Shown piece after piece: positions 1-12,098 of a DNA stretch of 49,167 nucleotides. Origin of the DNA: Actinomycetes bacterium (GTDB lineage Bacteria > Actinomycetota > Acidimicrobiia > Acidimicrobiales > RAAP-2); NCBI GenBank assembly GCA_021831125.1, contig JAKBNI010000005.1:1-49167 (forward strand), read 5' to 3'. How positions within the stretch are numbered: the stretch's first letter is position 1; every line of letters starts with the position of its first letter. Made by a program: the position numbers and the translations under genes. A model generated the notes under the pieces. It was not told the DNA's origin. It saw only the letters and a program-made list of their open reading frames with translations, and did no database searches.

Positions 1-402
1 GCCGCGGCGCTCGAGGGCGTCGCCGCCGAGCGCGCCGACGCCGCGGCGCGCGTCGGGGGCTTTCGCGATCGGCTCGGGGCCGCGCTCGGGGCGCTTTCGG
101 GGGTGCGCGTCACCGCGGCCGACGCCGCCCGACTGCCCGGGACGCTCCACCTGACCGTCGAGGGCGTGGCGAGCGACGAGCTGCTCTTCCTGCTCGATCG
201 CGACGGGGTGTGCGCGTCGGCGGCGGCCAGCTGCTCGAGCGGCGCGAGCGGGCCGAGCCACGTGCTCGCGGCCATGGGGATCGAGGGCGAGCGCGCGCGC
301 GGGTCGCTGCGCCTCTCCATGGGCGCCGAGACGACGAGCGACGAGGTGGACGCGGTGGTCGCGCTCGTCACCGCGGCGATCGAGCGCCTGCGGGCCGTCT
401 GA
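1..402 (+). CDS. Cysteine desulfurase, C-terminal part (5' end outside window)
   Basis: The reading frame is open from base 1, so the gene starts upstream. It encodes the C-terminal small domain of a NifS/IscS-type PLP-dependent cysteine desulfurase, which takes sulfur from L-cysteine as an enzyme-bound persulfide. The active-site Cys lies in the SCSSG segment (Cys codon 232-234), followed by the GSLRLSMG segment usual near the family's C-terminus. The next gene is mnmA, 21 nt downstream, so this enzyme probably supplies sulfur for tRNA 2-thiouridine, as in the conserved actinobacterial iscS-mnmA pair. The PLP-lysine half is not visible, so the subfamily cannot be fixed. Confidence 0.9.
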   Translation, partial: AAALEGVAAERADAAARVGGFRDRLGAALGALSGVRVTAADAARLPGTLHLTVEGVASDELLFLLDRDGVCASAAASCSSGASGPSHVLAAMGIEGERARGSLRLSMGAETTSDEVDAVVALVTAAIERLRAV

Positions 403-411
403 GGGGACTGG

Positions 412-417
412 CAGACT
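412..417 (+). promoter_or_regulatory. Candidate -10 box of mnmA (leaderless)
   Basis: CAGACT lies 6 nt before the mnmA GTG, the spacing expected if transcription starts at the start codon. No clear -35 box is seen and the first base departs from TANNNT, so this is a weak call. Confidence 0.4.
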
Positions 418-423
418 GGGCCG

Positions 424-3506
<3,083 letters not shown>

Positions 3507-3513
3507 GCCTCAC

Positions 3514-3519
3514 TAGGGT
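3514..3519 (+). promoter_or_regulatory. Candidate -10 box, PASTA kinase gene (leaderless)
   Basis: TAGGGT lies 7 nt before the ATG at 3527 and no Shine-Dalgarno sequence lies between. No -35 box is recognised. Confidence 0.5.
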
Positions 3520-3526
3520 GGGGCCG

Positions 3527-5350
3527 ATGGCGCAGTTCCCCAACGGACACGTGGTCGCCGGGCGCTACCGCGTGGCCGAGCACCTCGGGTCCGGCGAGGT
3601 CGCCGAGGCCTACCGCGCCGAGGACCTCTCGCTGCACCGCACCGTCGTGGTGAAGGCGCTCGTGGCGGGCCTCGCCGGCCACGAGGCGGTGCGCCGCGAG
3701 TTCCGCAACCGCATCGTGCGCGCCTCGACCCTCAGCCACCCCCACCTGCCCCGGGTCTTCGACGGCGGCCAGGAGCACGGGGCGATCTTCGTGGTCGGCG
3801 AGTACCTCGCCGGGGGCTCGCTCGAGGACCGGCTGGCCCGCGGGGTGCGCCTCAGCGTCGAAGACGGCGCGCGGCTCGGTCGCGACGTCGCGGGGGCGCT
3901 CGCCTACCTCGCCGAGCACGGCTTCGTGCTCGGCGACCTGTCGCCGGGCTCGCTGATCTTCGACGGCGAGGACCGCGTGCGCGTCGGGGACGTGACCCTG
4001 GCGGGACTGGCCGACCCCTACCGCGAGCGGCTCGGGACCGAGACGGCCCGCTACCTCTCGCCCGAGCAGGTCCTCGGCGAGGCACCCGACGACAAGAGCG
4101 ACGTCTACGCCCTGGCCCTCGTCTTGTTCGAGTCGGTGACCGGCGAGCCCGCCTTCCCCGGGGTCGCCGCCGACGCCGTGGCCCAGGCGCGCCTCACCCA
4201 GCCCCTGCCGGTGCGCGTCGAGCTCGGCACCCTCGACATGATCCTGGCCCAGGCCACGGTGCCCGACCCCCTGCTGCGCCTCGACGCGGCCCAGTTCGCC
4301 CAGCGCCTCGGCTCGGTCGCCGGCGACGCCGCGCCCGCGGCCGTCCCCCGGACCGCGGCGCGCCTCCCCCTGCTCGCCCAGGTCGAGCCGAGCGCCCCAC
4401 GGCGCACCATCGGCTTCAACGCCCCCTCGGCCAGCGAGGTGGCCTCGACCCCGGTGGCGAGCGGCCCGACGCTGCGCCCGCGCCAGGACCTCGCCCCCGG
4501 GCTCGGCACCGGGCGGGTGGTGAGCGGACGCACCCCCCACTTCTCCCAGGGCTTCGAGCCGCCGCGCCCGCCGGCTCGCCCGACGCGCTGGGGCCTCATC
4601 GCCGTCGCGGCCGTGATCGTCGTCGTCGCGGTCGGCGCCGGCGCGGCGTGGAAGGCCGGCCTCTTCGCGCGCTCCTACAGCGTGCCGAACCTCGTGGGCG
4701 CGTCGCTGAGCGCCGCGGCCGAGAAGACGGCCCCCCTGCACTTCAGCGTGGACGTCACGGGCCGGACCCACTCGTCGAGCGTCGCGAGCGGCCACGTGGT
4801 CTCCCAGTCGCCCGCCGCGGGCACGTCGCTCAAGTCGGGCTCGTCGATCTCGGTGGTCCTCTCCGAGGGCGAGGCCCTCGTCTCGGTGCCGCGCCACGTG
4901 GTCGGACGGGGCTGCGCCGGGGCCACCAACGAGCTGAGGTCCCTCCACCTGCACGCGAGCTGCCCCGCGTCGGCGGCGCTCTACTCGGCGAGCGTGCCCG
5001 CGGGCGACGTCGTCGCCGTGGTCTACCGGGGCACGCGCAACCCCCTGGCGGTCCCGGCTGGGGCCACGGTCGTCCTCGCCCTCTCCAAGGGGCCCAACCC
5101 GGCCAGCACCACGACGTCGACCCTCGCGCCCACCACGACCACGACCGCCGCGCCGGGACGCCGGGCCGTGCCCGACGTCGTGGGCGACGACTACGCCCAG
5201 ACCTACGCCGCCTTCAAGAAGGCCGGGCTGTACTTCAGCACCACGGGCCATCTCGCGGGCACCACCAAGTGGACCCGGGTCGTGAGCGAGTCGCCCGCGG
5301 CGGGCACCCTCGTGCCCTACAAGTCGACCGTCTCGCTCGTCGTGCGGTGA
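3527..5350 (+). CDS. PASTA-domain Ser/Thr kinase-like membrane protein with degenerate active site
   Basis: A 607-aa PknB-like receptor: cytoplasmic kinase fold (residues about 12-265), a Pro/Ala-rich linker, one membrane segment (about 358-380) and three extracellular PASTA repeats, the first ending ISVVLSEG and the second ending VVLALSKGPN. PASTA domains bind peptidoglycan or lipid II. A Thr-rich spacer precedes the third repeat. The kinase motifs are eroded. The Gly loop reads GSGEVAEAY (third Gly lost). Lys43 is kept (VVVKAL). The HRDLKPEN segment reads LGDLSPGS, keeping Asp137 but with Ser139 for Lys and Ser142 for Asn. DFG reads DVT (Asp155 kept). The activation-segment SPE is intact. 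It may be a weak kinase or a pseudokinase sensor. Its stop overlaps the next gene. Confidence 0.88.
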   Translation: MAQFPNGHVVAGRYRVAEHLGSGEVAEAYRAEDLSLHRTVVVKALVAGLAGHEAVRREFRNRIVRASTLSHPHLPRVFDGGQEHGAIFVVGEYLAGGSLEDRLARGVRLSVEDGARLGRDVAGALAYLAEHGFVLGDLSPGSLIFDGEDRVRVGDVTLAGLADPYRERLGTETARYLSPEQVLGEAPDDKSDVYALALVLFESVTGEPAFPGVAADAVAQARLTQPLPVRVELGTLDMILAQATVPDPLLRLDAAQFAQRLGSVAGDAAPAAVPRTAARLPLLAQVEPSAPRRTIGFNAPSASEVASTPVASGPTLRPRQDLAPGLGTGRVVSGRTPHFSQGFEPPRPPARPTRWGLIAVAAVIVVVAVGAGAAWKAGLFARSYSVPNLVGASLSAAAEKTAPLHFSVDVTGRTHSSSVASGHVVSQSPAAGTSLKSGSSISVVLSEGEALVSVPRHVVGRGCAGATNELRSLHLHASCPASAALYSASVPAGDVVAVVYRGTRNPLAVPAGATVVLALSKGPNPASTTTSTLAPTTTTTAAPGRRAVPDVVGDDYAQTYAAFKKAGLYFSTTGHLAGTTKWTRVVSESPAAGTLVPYKSTVSLVVR

Positions 5351-5631
5351 GCCGCTGCGAGCTCTGCGAGGCGGCCGTGGTGACCCGGCGCTACTACGAG
5401 GACGAGCGGTGCTGGATCGCCGACTGCGAGATCTGCTGGGTGCCGATGGTCGTGTGGCGCGAGCACGACCCCGCGCCCCCCGACGAGGTCCGCGGGGCGC
5501 TGCACGAGGCGCTGGCCCGGGTGGCCGAGGCGGAGTTCGCGGGAGGGGAGTGGCGCATCGACGACCACATGCGCAACATCCCCGACCACTACCACGCCCA
5601 CGCCCGTCCTCCCGCGTTCTGGCGACGCTAG
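5347..5631 (+). CDS. Small conserved His/Cys-rich protein, HIT-like C-terminal motif
   Basis: A 94-aa protein starting at a GTG that overlaps the kinase gene stop (GTGA). It has an N-terminal CELCEA pair, a second CEIC pair, the segment PMVVWREH, and near the end IPDHYHAHARPP, which contains alternating His residues like the HxHxH core of HIT nucleotide hydrolases. The protein is shorter than a typical HIT domain, so nucleotide binding is only a suggestion. The four Cys could bind zinc. I recognise the overall pattern as a conserved actinobacterial hypothetical but cannot name a function. Overlap with the PASTA gene implies co-translation. Confidence 0.75.
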   Translation: MSRCELCEAAVVTRRYYEDERCWIADCEICWVPMVVWREHDPAPPDEVRGALHEALARVAEAEFAGGEWRIDDHMRNIPDHYHAHARPPAFWRR

Positions 5632-5641
5632 GCGACCTCGG

Positions 5642-5647
5642 TACACT
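5642..5647 (+). promoter_or_regulatory. Candidate -10 box of the SDR gene
   Basis: TACACT lies 23 nt before the ATG at 5671, with a GAGGAG Shine-Dalgarno in between (5660-5665). Unlike many genes here, this one would have a normal 5' leader. Confidence 0.4.
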
Positions 5648-5670
5648 CGGTCGAGACCCGAGGAGATCGC

Positions 5671-6546
5671 ATGGGAGCCCTTGACGGACGCGTCGCAGTC
5701 ATCACCGGAGCCGGCCGGGGCATCGGGCGCGAGCACGCCCTGCTCTTCGCCGCCCAGGGCGCCAAGGTGGTCGTGAACGACCTGGGTGGGAGCCTCGACG
5801 GGTCGGGCGGCGCCGCGAGCGCCGCCGAGGAGGTCGCCGCCGAGATCCGCGCGATGGGCGCCGAGGCGATCGCCAACCACGACGACGTCGCCACCTGGGC
5901 GGGCGGCGAGTCCCTCGTCGCCTCCGCGATCGAGGCGTTCGGCGACCTGCACGTGCTGGTGAACAACGCGGGCATCCTGCGCGACCGGGTGCTCGTGAAC
6001 CTCTCGGAGGACGACTGGGACTCGGTCGTGCGGGTCCACCTGAAGGGTCACTTCGTGCCGCTGCGCTTCGCGGCGACCTACTGGCGCGAGCGCGCGAAGG
6101 CCGGGCACGAGGTGGCCGCGGCCGTCGTCAACACCTCGTCGACCTCGGGCCTGCTCGGCAACGTCGGCCAGTCCAACTACGGCGCCGCCAAGGCCGGCAT
6201 CGCCGCGCTCACCGTGATCGCCGCCGAGGAGCTCGGCCGCTACGGGGTGCGGGTCAACGCCATCGCCCCCGCGGCGCGCACCCGGATGACCGAGTCGACC
6301 CCGGGGCTCTCGGACTACGTCGGCAAGCCCGCCGACCCGGCGGCCTTCGACGTCTGGGACCCGGCGAACGTCTCGCCGCTCGTGGCGGCGCTCTCGACGC
6401 GCGAGTGCCCGATCACCGGCCACGTCTACTTCGTCCAAGGTGGCACGGTCCGGCTCTTTCAGAACTGGACGATGACCGAGACCCTGGAGAAGGGGGACCG
6501 ATGGGGGGTGGCCGAACTGGCCGCACGGCTGGGCGAGCTCGGCTAG
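5671..6546 (+). CDS. Short-chain dehydrogenase/reductase (hydroxyacyl-CoA dehydrogenase-like)
   Basis: A 291-aa classical SDR that oxidises or reduces a hydroxyl/keto group with NAD(P). Visible: GAGRGIG coenzyme loop near residue 12, VNDLGG (Asp after strand 2, which suggests NAD), NNAG, and the catalytic Ser...Tyr-x3-Lys in STSGLLGNVGQSNYGAAKAG. The VNDLGG and NNAGILRD segments resemble the dehydrogenase domain of multifunctional beta-oxidation proteins, so (3R)-hydroxyacyl-CoA is a plausible substrate, but this is inference. The ATG has a GAGGAG Shine-Dalgarno 5 nt upstream. The 3' end overlaps the following MFS gene by 46 nt. Confidence 0.85.
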   Translation: MGALDGRVAVITGAGRGIGREHALLFAAQGAKVVVNDLGGSLDGSGGAASAAEEVAAEIRAMGAEAIANHDDVATWAGGESLVASAIEAFGDLHVLVNNAGILRDRVLVNLSEDDWDSVVRVHLKGHFVPLRFAATYWRERAKAGHEVAAAVVNTSSTSGLLGNVGQSNYGAAKAGIAALTVIAAEELGRYGVRVNAIAPAARTRMTESTPGLSDYVGKPADPAAFDVWDPANVSPLVAALSTRECPITGHVYFVQGGTVRLFQNWTMTETLEKGDRWGVAELAARLGELG

Positions 6547-8147
6547 CGCGGGCGCGCCGGGCGCGCCGCGACGACCCCGACGCCCTCCTCGACCCGACCG
6601 AGGACCCCGGCGCCGCGGCCTTCGGCGCCCTGGGCACCGAGGCGGGGAGCGACCTCAACTGGTGGGCCCTGGTGCACCGTCGCGTCCAGGCGCGCGCCGG
6701 CGCCTCCACGCGCCACGCCTGGTGGGTCCTGTGGGCCCTGCTCGCCGGGCTCTTCGCCCTCAACTTCACCTTCACCGTCTTCATCGTCGCCCTGCCCACG
6801 GTGGCCCACCAGCTGCGCACCTCGGTCTCGACCCTCACCTGGACCATGGTCGGGCCCCTGCTGGCCTACGGCCTGGCGGCTCCGCTGCTCGGCAAGGTGG
6901 GCGACGTCTTCGGACACCGGCGGCTCTACCTCGTGGGGCTCGCCGGGGCCCTGGTGGCGGCTGCGCTCACCGCGATGAGCCACGACGTCGCCACGCTCAT
7001 CACCGCGCGCACCCTCGACGGGGTCCAGGGCGCCGCCACCGGCACCGCCTCGGGGGCCCTCGTGAACGCCGCCTTCTCGCGCGAGGAGCGAGTCAAGGCG
7101 CTCGGCTGGTGGAGCCTCGTGGGGGCGGGGGGGCCGGTCATCGGGGTGTCCCTCGGCTCGCCGATCATCCAGGCCTTCGGCTGGCGGACGCTCTTCTGGT
7201 TCCAGCTGGCCCTCATCGCTCTCGCCCTCGTCGTGGTCTCGCTCTTGTTGCCGGCCGCGGCGCTCGGCGCCGACGCCGAGGCCGCGCGGCGCCGGGCGGC
7301 GCGCGCCGAGCTGCGCGCCCTCGACTGGGTGGGCTCGCTCGCGCTCTCGCTCGCCGTGACCTTGGTGATGCTCGGCCTGTCGGTCGGCCCGACGGTCGGC
7401 TGGCGCGCACCGCTCACGGTGGGCGCCTTCGTCGCGGGCGCGGCCGGGATCGCGCTCTACGTGGTGCGCCTGCGCACGGCCACCCACCCGCTGATCCCGG
7501 CCCACTACTTCACCCGGCGCAACTTCCTCGGGCCCCTGGTGTTGCGCGCTGCGTCGAACTTCGCCTACTTCGGCGGCTTCTTCCTCTTCCCGCTCATGAT
7601 GGAGGAGGCCTACCGCTACAGCGTGGCCGGCGCCGGGGGGCTGGCCATCGCCCGGCCCCTGGTCTTCGCGCTGAGCTCGCCGGTGGCGGGCTACGTCGCC
7701 TTCCGGATCGGCGAGCGCTCGAGCGCCGTCGCCGGGGCGGCCTCGCTCGTCGCCTCGATGGCGCTGTTCGCCACGCTCGGGGCGACGGCGAGCCCCTGGG
7801 TGATCGGACTCGCCCTCGCGCTGTCGGGCCTCGCCATGGGCGTGGCGATGCCGGCGTCGAGCTCGGTCATGGCCAACGAGGTCGAGGTCCACGAGTTCGG
7901 GGTGATGTCGGCCGCCCAGCTGCTCGCCATGCAGGTGGGCGAGGTCGCCGGCATCGAGGTGCTGGCGACCCTCCAGCAGGGCCTCGCGCGCGCCCACCAC
8001 CTCCACGCGCGCGCCGGCGCGGCGGCCTGGCTCTCGACGTTCCACACGCCCTTCCTCGTGGGGGGCGCCGTGGCCCTCGTCGGGCTCGGCGCGGCGCTCG
8101 CGGTGCGCAGCGTCGAGCGCCGGCCCCTCGGGTGGCGGGAGGCCTAG
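6501..8147 (+). CDS. MFS transporter, DHA2-like drug/proton antiporter
   Basis: A 548-aa multi-pass membrane protein with a cytoplasmic N-terminal extension of about 70 residues, then many hydrophobic segments, probably 14 as in the DHA2 family. The first helix region (NFTFTVFIVALPTVAHQL) and the loop GKVGDVFGHRRLYLVG (motif A) are characteristic. The substrate is unknown. The frame stays open upstream, but the ATG at 6501 has GGAGAAGGGG a few nt before it and is preferred. This start lies inside the SDR gene, so the two are probably co-transcribed. Confidence 0.85.
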   Translation: MGGGRTGRTAGRARLARARRARRDDPDALLDPTEDPGAAAFGALGTEAGSDLNWWALVHRRVQARAGASTRHAWWVLWALLAGLFALNFTFTVFIVALPTVAHQLRTSVSTLTWTMVGPLLAYGLAAPLLGKVGDVFGHRRLYLVGLAGALVAAALTAMSHDVATLITARTLDGVQGAATGTASGALVNAAFSREERVKALGWWSLVGAGGPVIGVSLGSPIIQAFGWRTLFWFQLALIALALVVVSLLLPAAALGADAEAARRRAARAELRALDWVGSLALSLAVTLVMLGLSVGPTVGWRAPLTVGAFVAGAAGIALYVVRLRTATHPLIPAHYFTRRNFLGPLVLRAASNFAYFGGFFLFPLMMEEAYRYSVAGAGGLAIARPLVFALSSPVAGYVAFRIGERSSAVAGAASLVASMALFATLGATASPWVIGLALALSGLAMGVAMPASSSVMANEVEVHEFGVMSAAQLLAMQVGEVAGIEVLATLQQGLARAHHLHARAGAAAWLSTFHTPFLVGGAVALVGLGAALAVRSVERRPLGWREA

Positions 8148-8151
8148 CCGG

Positions 8152-8157
8152 TAGTGT
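8152..8157 (+). promoter_or_regulatory. Candidate -10 box of the esterase gene (leaderless)
   Basis: TAGTGT lies 7 nt before the ATG at 8165. No Shine-Dalgarno or clear -35 box is seen. Confidence 0.5.
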
Positions 8158-8164
8158 GGTCGCG

Positions 8165-8911
8165 ATGTCGGCCGAGGTCCTCCCTGGTTGCGAGCCCTTC
8201 TCCCACGAGGGCTCGGTGGACGGCGTGCTCGTCCTGCACGGCTTCACCGGGAACCCGACCTCGATGCGGCCCCTGGCCGAGGCGGCCGCCGCGGTCGGCT
8301 ACAGCGTGGAGCTGCCCCGCCTGCCGGGCCACGGCACGAGCGTCGAGGACATGGTCGGAACCCGCTTCGCCGACTGGCTCGTCGAGGCCGAGGCCGCCTA
8401 CGGGCGCCTCGCCGCCCGGGGCGGGCGCGTCGCGGTGGTGGGACTCTCCATGGGGGGCACCCTCGCGGTGCGACTGGCCGAGACCCGCCCGGTCGCCGGG
8501 GCCGCCCTGATCAACCCCCTCGTGAAGACCCAGCCCGAGATGCTCGAGGGGATCGGCCAGCTCCTCGAGGCGGGCCTCTCGACCGTGGAGGCGATCGGCT
8601 CGGACATCAAGCGCGAGGGGATGAGGGAGCTCAGCTACGACGCCACCCCGCTCGCGAGCGCCCACAGCCTCTTCACCTCCCTCGCCGAGGTCGAGGCCGA
8701 CCTCGCGCGGGTCGCCTGCCCGGTCCTACTGCTCTCGAGCCGCGAGGACCACGTCGTCCCCCCCGAGAACGGGGACCTGCTCGCCGCCACGGTCACCGGC
8801 CCCCTCGAGCGGGTCTGGCTCGAGGACTCCTACCACGTGGCGACCCTCGACAACGACCGCGACCTGGTCGAAGGCGCCGTCGTCGGCTTCCTCGCCCGGG
8901 TCCTCGCCTGA
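8165..8911 (+). CDS. Alpha/beta hydrolase, carboxylesterase/monoacylglycerol lipase type
   Basis: A 248-aa hydrolase of the Est30/monoacylglycerol-lipase type. Visible: oxyanion segment LHGFTGNP, nucleophile elbow GLSMGG (Ser), acid in SREDHVVP (Asp) and His in [10 protein letters not shown], with the triad spaced as in bacterial carboxylesterases. It should cleave short-to-medium acyl esters in the cytoplasm; no signal peptide is seen. The ATG is preceded by a -10 box at leaderless spacing. An in-frame GTG 9 nt upstream is less likely. Its stop overlaps the gatC start (TGATG), so gatC may depend on its translation. Confidence 0.88.
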   Translation: MSAEVLPGCEPFSHEGSVDGVLVLHGFTGNPTSMRPLAEAAAAVGYSVELPRLPGHGTSVEDMVGTRFADWLVEAEAAYGRLAARGGRVAVVGLSMGGTLAVRLAETRPVAGAALINPLVKTQPEMLEGIGQLLEAGLSTVEAIGSDIKREGMRELSYDATPLASAHSLFTSLAEVEADLARVACPVLLLSSREDHVVPPENGDLLAATVTGPLERVWLEDSYHVATLDNDRDLVEGAVVGFLARVLA

Positions 8912-9210
8912 TGGCGGGGCTCTCGCGCGAGGAGGTGGCCAAGGTCGCCCGGCTCGCGCGCATCGCCCTCGACGACGCCGAGCTCGAGCGCTTCACCGAC
9001 CAGCTGGCCCAGGTGCTCGAGCACGCGGCCGACCTCGAGGCGCTCGACCTCGCGGGCGTCGCGCCGACGGCCCACCCCCACGGTCTTGCGAACGTCCTGC
9101 GCGACGACGAGGTCCGCGAGAGCCTCCCGCGGGCCGAGGTGCTGGCCCAGGCGCCCGACGTCGCCGAGGAGCGCTTCGCCGTGCCGCGGATCATCGGCGA
9201 GGCGCCGTGA
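8911..9210 (+). CDS. gatC: Asp-tRNA(Asn)/Glu-tRNA(Gln) amidotransferase subunit C
   Basis: A 99-aa subunit that wraps around GatA and stabilises the GatCAB complex. The N-terminus [17 protein letters not shown] and the middle [15 protein letters not shown] match the family, as does the length. The ATG overlaps the upstream esterase stop by 1 nt and its own stop overlaps the gatA GTG. Gene order gatC-gatA-gatB is the usual one in Actinobacteria, which often lack Gln- or Asn-tRNA synthetases and use this route. Confidence 0.96.
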   Translation: MAGLSREEVAKVARLARIALDDAELERFTDQLAQVLEHAADLEALDLAGVAPTAHPHGLANVLRDDEVRESLPRAEVLAQAPDVAEERFAVPRIIGEAP

Positions 9211-10622
9211 ACGCGATCAAGGTCGCGGGCTCGGTGGGCTCAGGTGCCACGAGCGCCGTCGAGGTCGTCGCCGAGAGCCTCGAGCGCATCGCCGCGCGCA
9301 ACGAGGAGCTCAACGTCTTCGTCCACCTCGACCCCGAGGGGGCTCTCGCCGCGGCTGCGCGCGTCGACGAGCGCGTGGCGGCCGGCGAGCGCCTCCCCCT
9401 CGCCGGGGTGCCGGTCGCGCTGAAGGACAACCTCTGCGTGCGCGGCCAGCCGACGACGGCCGGCTCGCGCATCCTCGCGGGCTGGCGCCCGCCCTACGAC
9501 GCGACGGTCGTCGCGCGCCTGGCGGTCGCCGGGGCGGTCGCGCTCGGCAAGGCCAACATGGACGAGTTCGCGATGGGCTCCTCGACCGAGACCTCGGCCT
9601 ACGGCCCGACGCGCAACCCCCTCGACCCCACCCGGGTGCCCGGCGGCTCCTCGGGCGGCTCGGCGGCGGCCGTGGCGGCCGGGATGGCGCCGATCGCCCT
9701 CGGCTCGGACACCGGCGGCTCGATCCGCCAGCCGGCCGCGCTCTGCGGCCTGGTCGGGGTGAAGCCGACCTACGGGCTCGTCTCGCGCTACGGGCTCATC
9801 GCCTTCGCCAGCTCGCTCGACCAGATCGGCCCCTTCGCCGCCACCGTCGCCGAGGCCGCCCTCGTCCTGGAGGTGATCGCGGGCCACGACCCCCTCGACA
9901 CGACCTCGCTGGCCGAGCCGGCGCCCGAGCTCTCGACCCACCTCGACGACGGGGTGGCCGGGCGGCGCGTGGGCCTCTGCCGCGAGCTCGTCGAGGGCGC
10001 CGACCCCGAGGTCGTGGCCGCGGTGGCCCGGGCGGCCGAGGCGCTGGCGCGCGCCGGCGCCACGATCGAGGAGGTCTCGATCCCCGAGCTCAAGCTCGGC
10101 CTCTCGGCGTACTACCTCATCGCCCCGGCCGAGGCCTCGAGCAACCTCGCGCGCTACGACGGGGTGCGCTACGGGCTGCGCGTCGAGGGCCCCGACGTCG
10201 AGGCGATGAACGTCGCGACGCGCACCGTGGGCTTCGGCGACGAGGTGAAGCGGCGCGTCATGCTCGGCACCTACGCCCTCTCGGCCGGCTACTACGACGC
10301 CTACTACGGCCAGGCGCTCAAGGTGCGCACGCGCATGATCGAGGCCTTCGCGCGCGCCTACGCGCGCGTCGACACCCTGCTCGGGGCGACCGCGCCCTCG
10401 GTCGCCTTCGCCCTCGGGGCGAAGACCCAGGACCCGCTCGCGATGTACCTCTCGGACGTCTTCACGATCCCGACCAACCTCGCCGGCGAGGCCGCGCTGA
10501 GCGTCCCCTTCGGCACCGGCGAGGCCGGCCTGCCGATCGGGGTCCAGCTGCTCGGCCCGGCCCGCAGCGAGGCGGGCCTGCTCGCCGCGGCGCGGGTCCT
10601 CGAGGCCGAGGAGGGGCGATGA
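9207..10622 (+). CDS. gatA: Asp-tRNA(Asn)/Glu-tRNA(Gln) amidotransferase subunit A
   Basis: A 471-aa amidase-signature enzyme that releases ammonia from glutamine for transamidation on GatB. The Ser-cisSer-Lys triad is complete: Lys73 (ALKDN), Ser148 (GGSSGGS) and Ser172 (TGGS), each about six residues earlier than in longer homologues because the N-terminus is short. The GTG start overlaps the gatC stop (GTGA) and the gatB ATG overlaps its stop (ATGA), so the three genes are likely translationally coupled. Confidence 0.96.
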   Translation: MNAIKVAGSVGSGATSAVEVVAESLERIAARNEELNVFVHLDPEGALAAAARVDERVAAGERLPLAGVPVALKDNLCVRGQPTTAGSRILAGWRPPYDATVVARLAVAGAVALGKANMDEFAMGSSTETSAYGPTRNPLDPTRVPGGSSGGSAAAVAAGMAPIALGSDTGGSIRQPAALCGLVGVKPTYGLVSRYGLIAFASSLDQIGPFAATVAEAALVLEVIAGHDPLDTTSLAEPAPELSTHLDDGVAGRRVGLCRELVEGADPEVVAAVARAAEALARAGATIEEVSIPELKLGLSAYYLIAPAEASSNLARYDGVRYGLRVEGPDVEAMNVATRTVGFGDEVKRRVMLGTYALSAGYYDAYYGQALKVRTRMIEAFARAYARVDTLLGATAPSVAFALGAKTQDPLAMYLSDVFTIPTNLAGEAALSVPFGTGEAGLPIGVQLLGPARSEAGLLAAARVLEAEEGR

Positions 10623-12052
10623 GCCTGCCCGAGGGCTGGGAGATGGTCGTGGGCCTCGAGGTCCACACCGAGCTCTTGACCCGCACGAAGCTCTTCTGCG
10701 GCTGCGCCAACGCCTTCGGGGCCGAGCCCAACACCCAGACCTGCCCGGTCTGCCTGGGGCTGCCCGGCTCGCTGCCGGTGCTGAACCGCCGGGCGGTCGA
10801 GCTCGCCATGGCCATCGGGCTCGCCCTGCACGCGACGGTCTCGCCCTCGACCTTCCACCGCAAGAACTACTTCTACCCCGACATGCCCAAGGACTTCCAG
10901 ATCAGCCAGTACGACCGGCCGATCAACGCCGGGGGCTACCTCGACCTGCCCGACGGCTCGCGGGTGGGCGTCGAGCGGGCCCACCTCGAAGAGGACACCG
11001 GCAAGTCGACCCACCTCGGGGGGACCGGTCGCATCCACGGCGCCGAGCGCTCCCTCGTCGACTACAACCGCTCCGGGGTGCCGCTCGTGGAGATCGTCTC
11101 GGCCCCCGACATCCGCTCGGCGGCCCAGGCCCGCGCCTACGCCGCCGAGCTGCGCGGGATCCTCATCGCCTCGGGCGCCTCGGACGGGCGCATGGAGGAG
11201 GGCTCGATGCGCATCGACGCCAACGTCTCGGTCCACCGAGTCGGTGAGCCCTTCGGGACGCGCTGTGAGATGAAGAACCTCAACTCGCTGCGCAGCCTGC
11301 AGCGCGCCATCGACTACGAGGCCGAGCGCCAGTACGCGCTCGTCGCCTCGGGCGGGGTGGTGCGCCAGGAGACCCGCCACTGGGACGAGGACCGCGGGGT
11401 CACCTCGACGATGCGCTCGAAGGAGGAGGCCGACGACTACCGGTACTTCCAAGAGCCCGACCTCGTCGACCTCGCCCCCGAGGCGGCCTGGGTCGAGACG
11501 GTGCGCGCCGGGCTCGGGCCGATGCCGGCCGAGCGGCGCGCCCGACTCGCGGCCCTCCTCGAGGATCCCACCGAGGCCCAGCTCGACGCCGTGGGGACCG
11601 TCGTCGACCTCGGGGTCGACGGATTCGTTGAGGCCGCCGTCGCCGCGGGCGTCGAGGCGGACCGGGCGATCGCCCGGGCGGCCAACGAGCTCGCGGGCGA
11701 GGCCCACGAGCGCCCCGGGCTCTCCGAGCAGTCCTTCGCCGCGACGCTGCGCCTCGAGCAGTCGGGCGACCTCTCGGCCACCCAGGCGAAGACCGTGCTC
11801 TCGACCCTCGCCCTCGCCGGTGGGGACCCGGCCACGGTCGCGCGCGAGCTCGGCTTCGAGCGCATGGCGTCTGGCGAGCTCGAGGGGCTGCTCGAGCGCC
11901 TCGTCGGCGAGCACCCCGACGAGTGGCGCCGCTACGACGAGGGCGACGACAAGCTCGCCCAGTTCTTCACCGGCCAGGTGATGCGCGCGACCCGCGGCCA
12001 GGCCGACGGCAAGGCCGTGCTCGAGGTCCTGCGCGCCCGGCGGGGCCGCTAG
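10619..12052 (+). CDS. gatB: Asp-tRNA(Asn)/Glu-tRNA(Gln) amidotransferase subunit B
   Basis: A 477-aa subunit that binds misacylated Glu-tRNA(Gln) or Asp-tRNA(Asn), phosphorylates the side chain and transfers ammonia from GatA. The N-terminal GLEVHTEL, the CPVCLGLPG segment, and [16 protein letters not shown] are GatB signatures. The C-terminal helical YqeY-like domain (from about residue 330) ends in [17 protein letters not shown]. The start is fixed by overlap with the gatA stop. It ends the gat operon; ilvD starts 46 nt later with its own promoter. Confidence 0.96.
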   Translation: MSLPEGWEMVVGLEVHTELLTRTKLFCGCANAFGAEPNTQTCPVCLGLPGSLPVLNRRAVELAMAIGLALHATVSPSTFHRKNYFYPDMPKDFQISQYDRPINAGGYLDLPDGSRVGVERAHLEEDTGKSTHLGGTGRIHGAERSLVDYNRSGVPLVEIVSAPDIRSAAQARAYAAELRGILIASGASDGRMEEGSMRIDANVSVHRVGEPFGTRCEMKNLNSLRSLQRAIDYEAERQYALVASGGVVRQETRHWDEDRGVTSTMRSKEEADDYRYFQEPDLVDLAPEAAWVETVRAGLGPMPAERRARLAALLEDPTEAQLDAVGTVVDLGVDGFVEAAVAAGVEADRAIARAANELAGEAHERPGLSEQSFAATLRLEQSGDLSATQAKTVLSTLALAGGDPATVARELGFERMASGELEGLLERLVGEHPDEWRRYDEGDDKLAQFFTGQVMRATRGQADGKAVLEVLRARRGR

Positions 12053-12086
12053 CCCCCCTCCGGGACGGGCGGCGTCGGCCGTTCTC

Positions 12087-12092
12087 TAGTAT
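12087..12092 (+). promoter_or_regulatory. Candidate -10 box of ilvD (leaderless)
   Basis: TAGTAT lies 6 nt before the ilvD ATG at 12099, in a 46-nt gap after gatB. No Shine-Dalgarno sequence is present. Confidence 0.55.
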
Positions 12093-12098
12093 CGGGCG

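Noticed and set aside
6543..8045. 500-codon antisense frame to the MFS gene
   Set aside because: His/Arg/Gly-rich with no motif; the sense frame shows membrane helices and MFS motif A.
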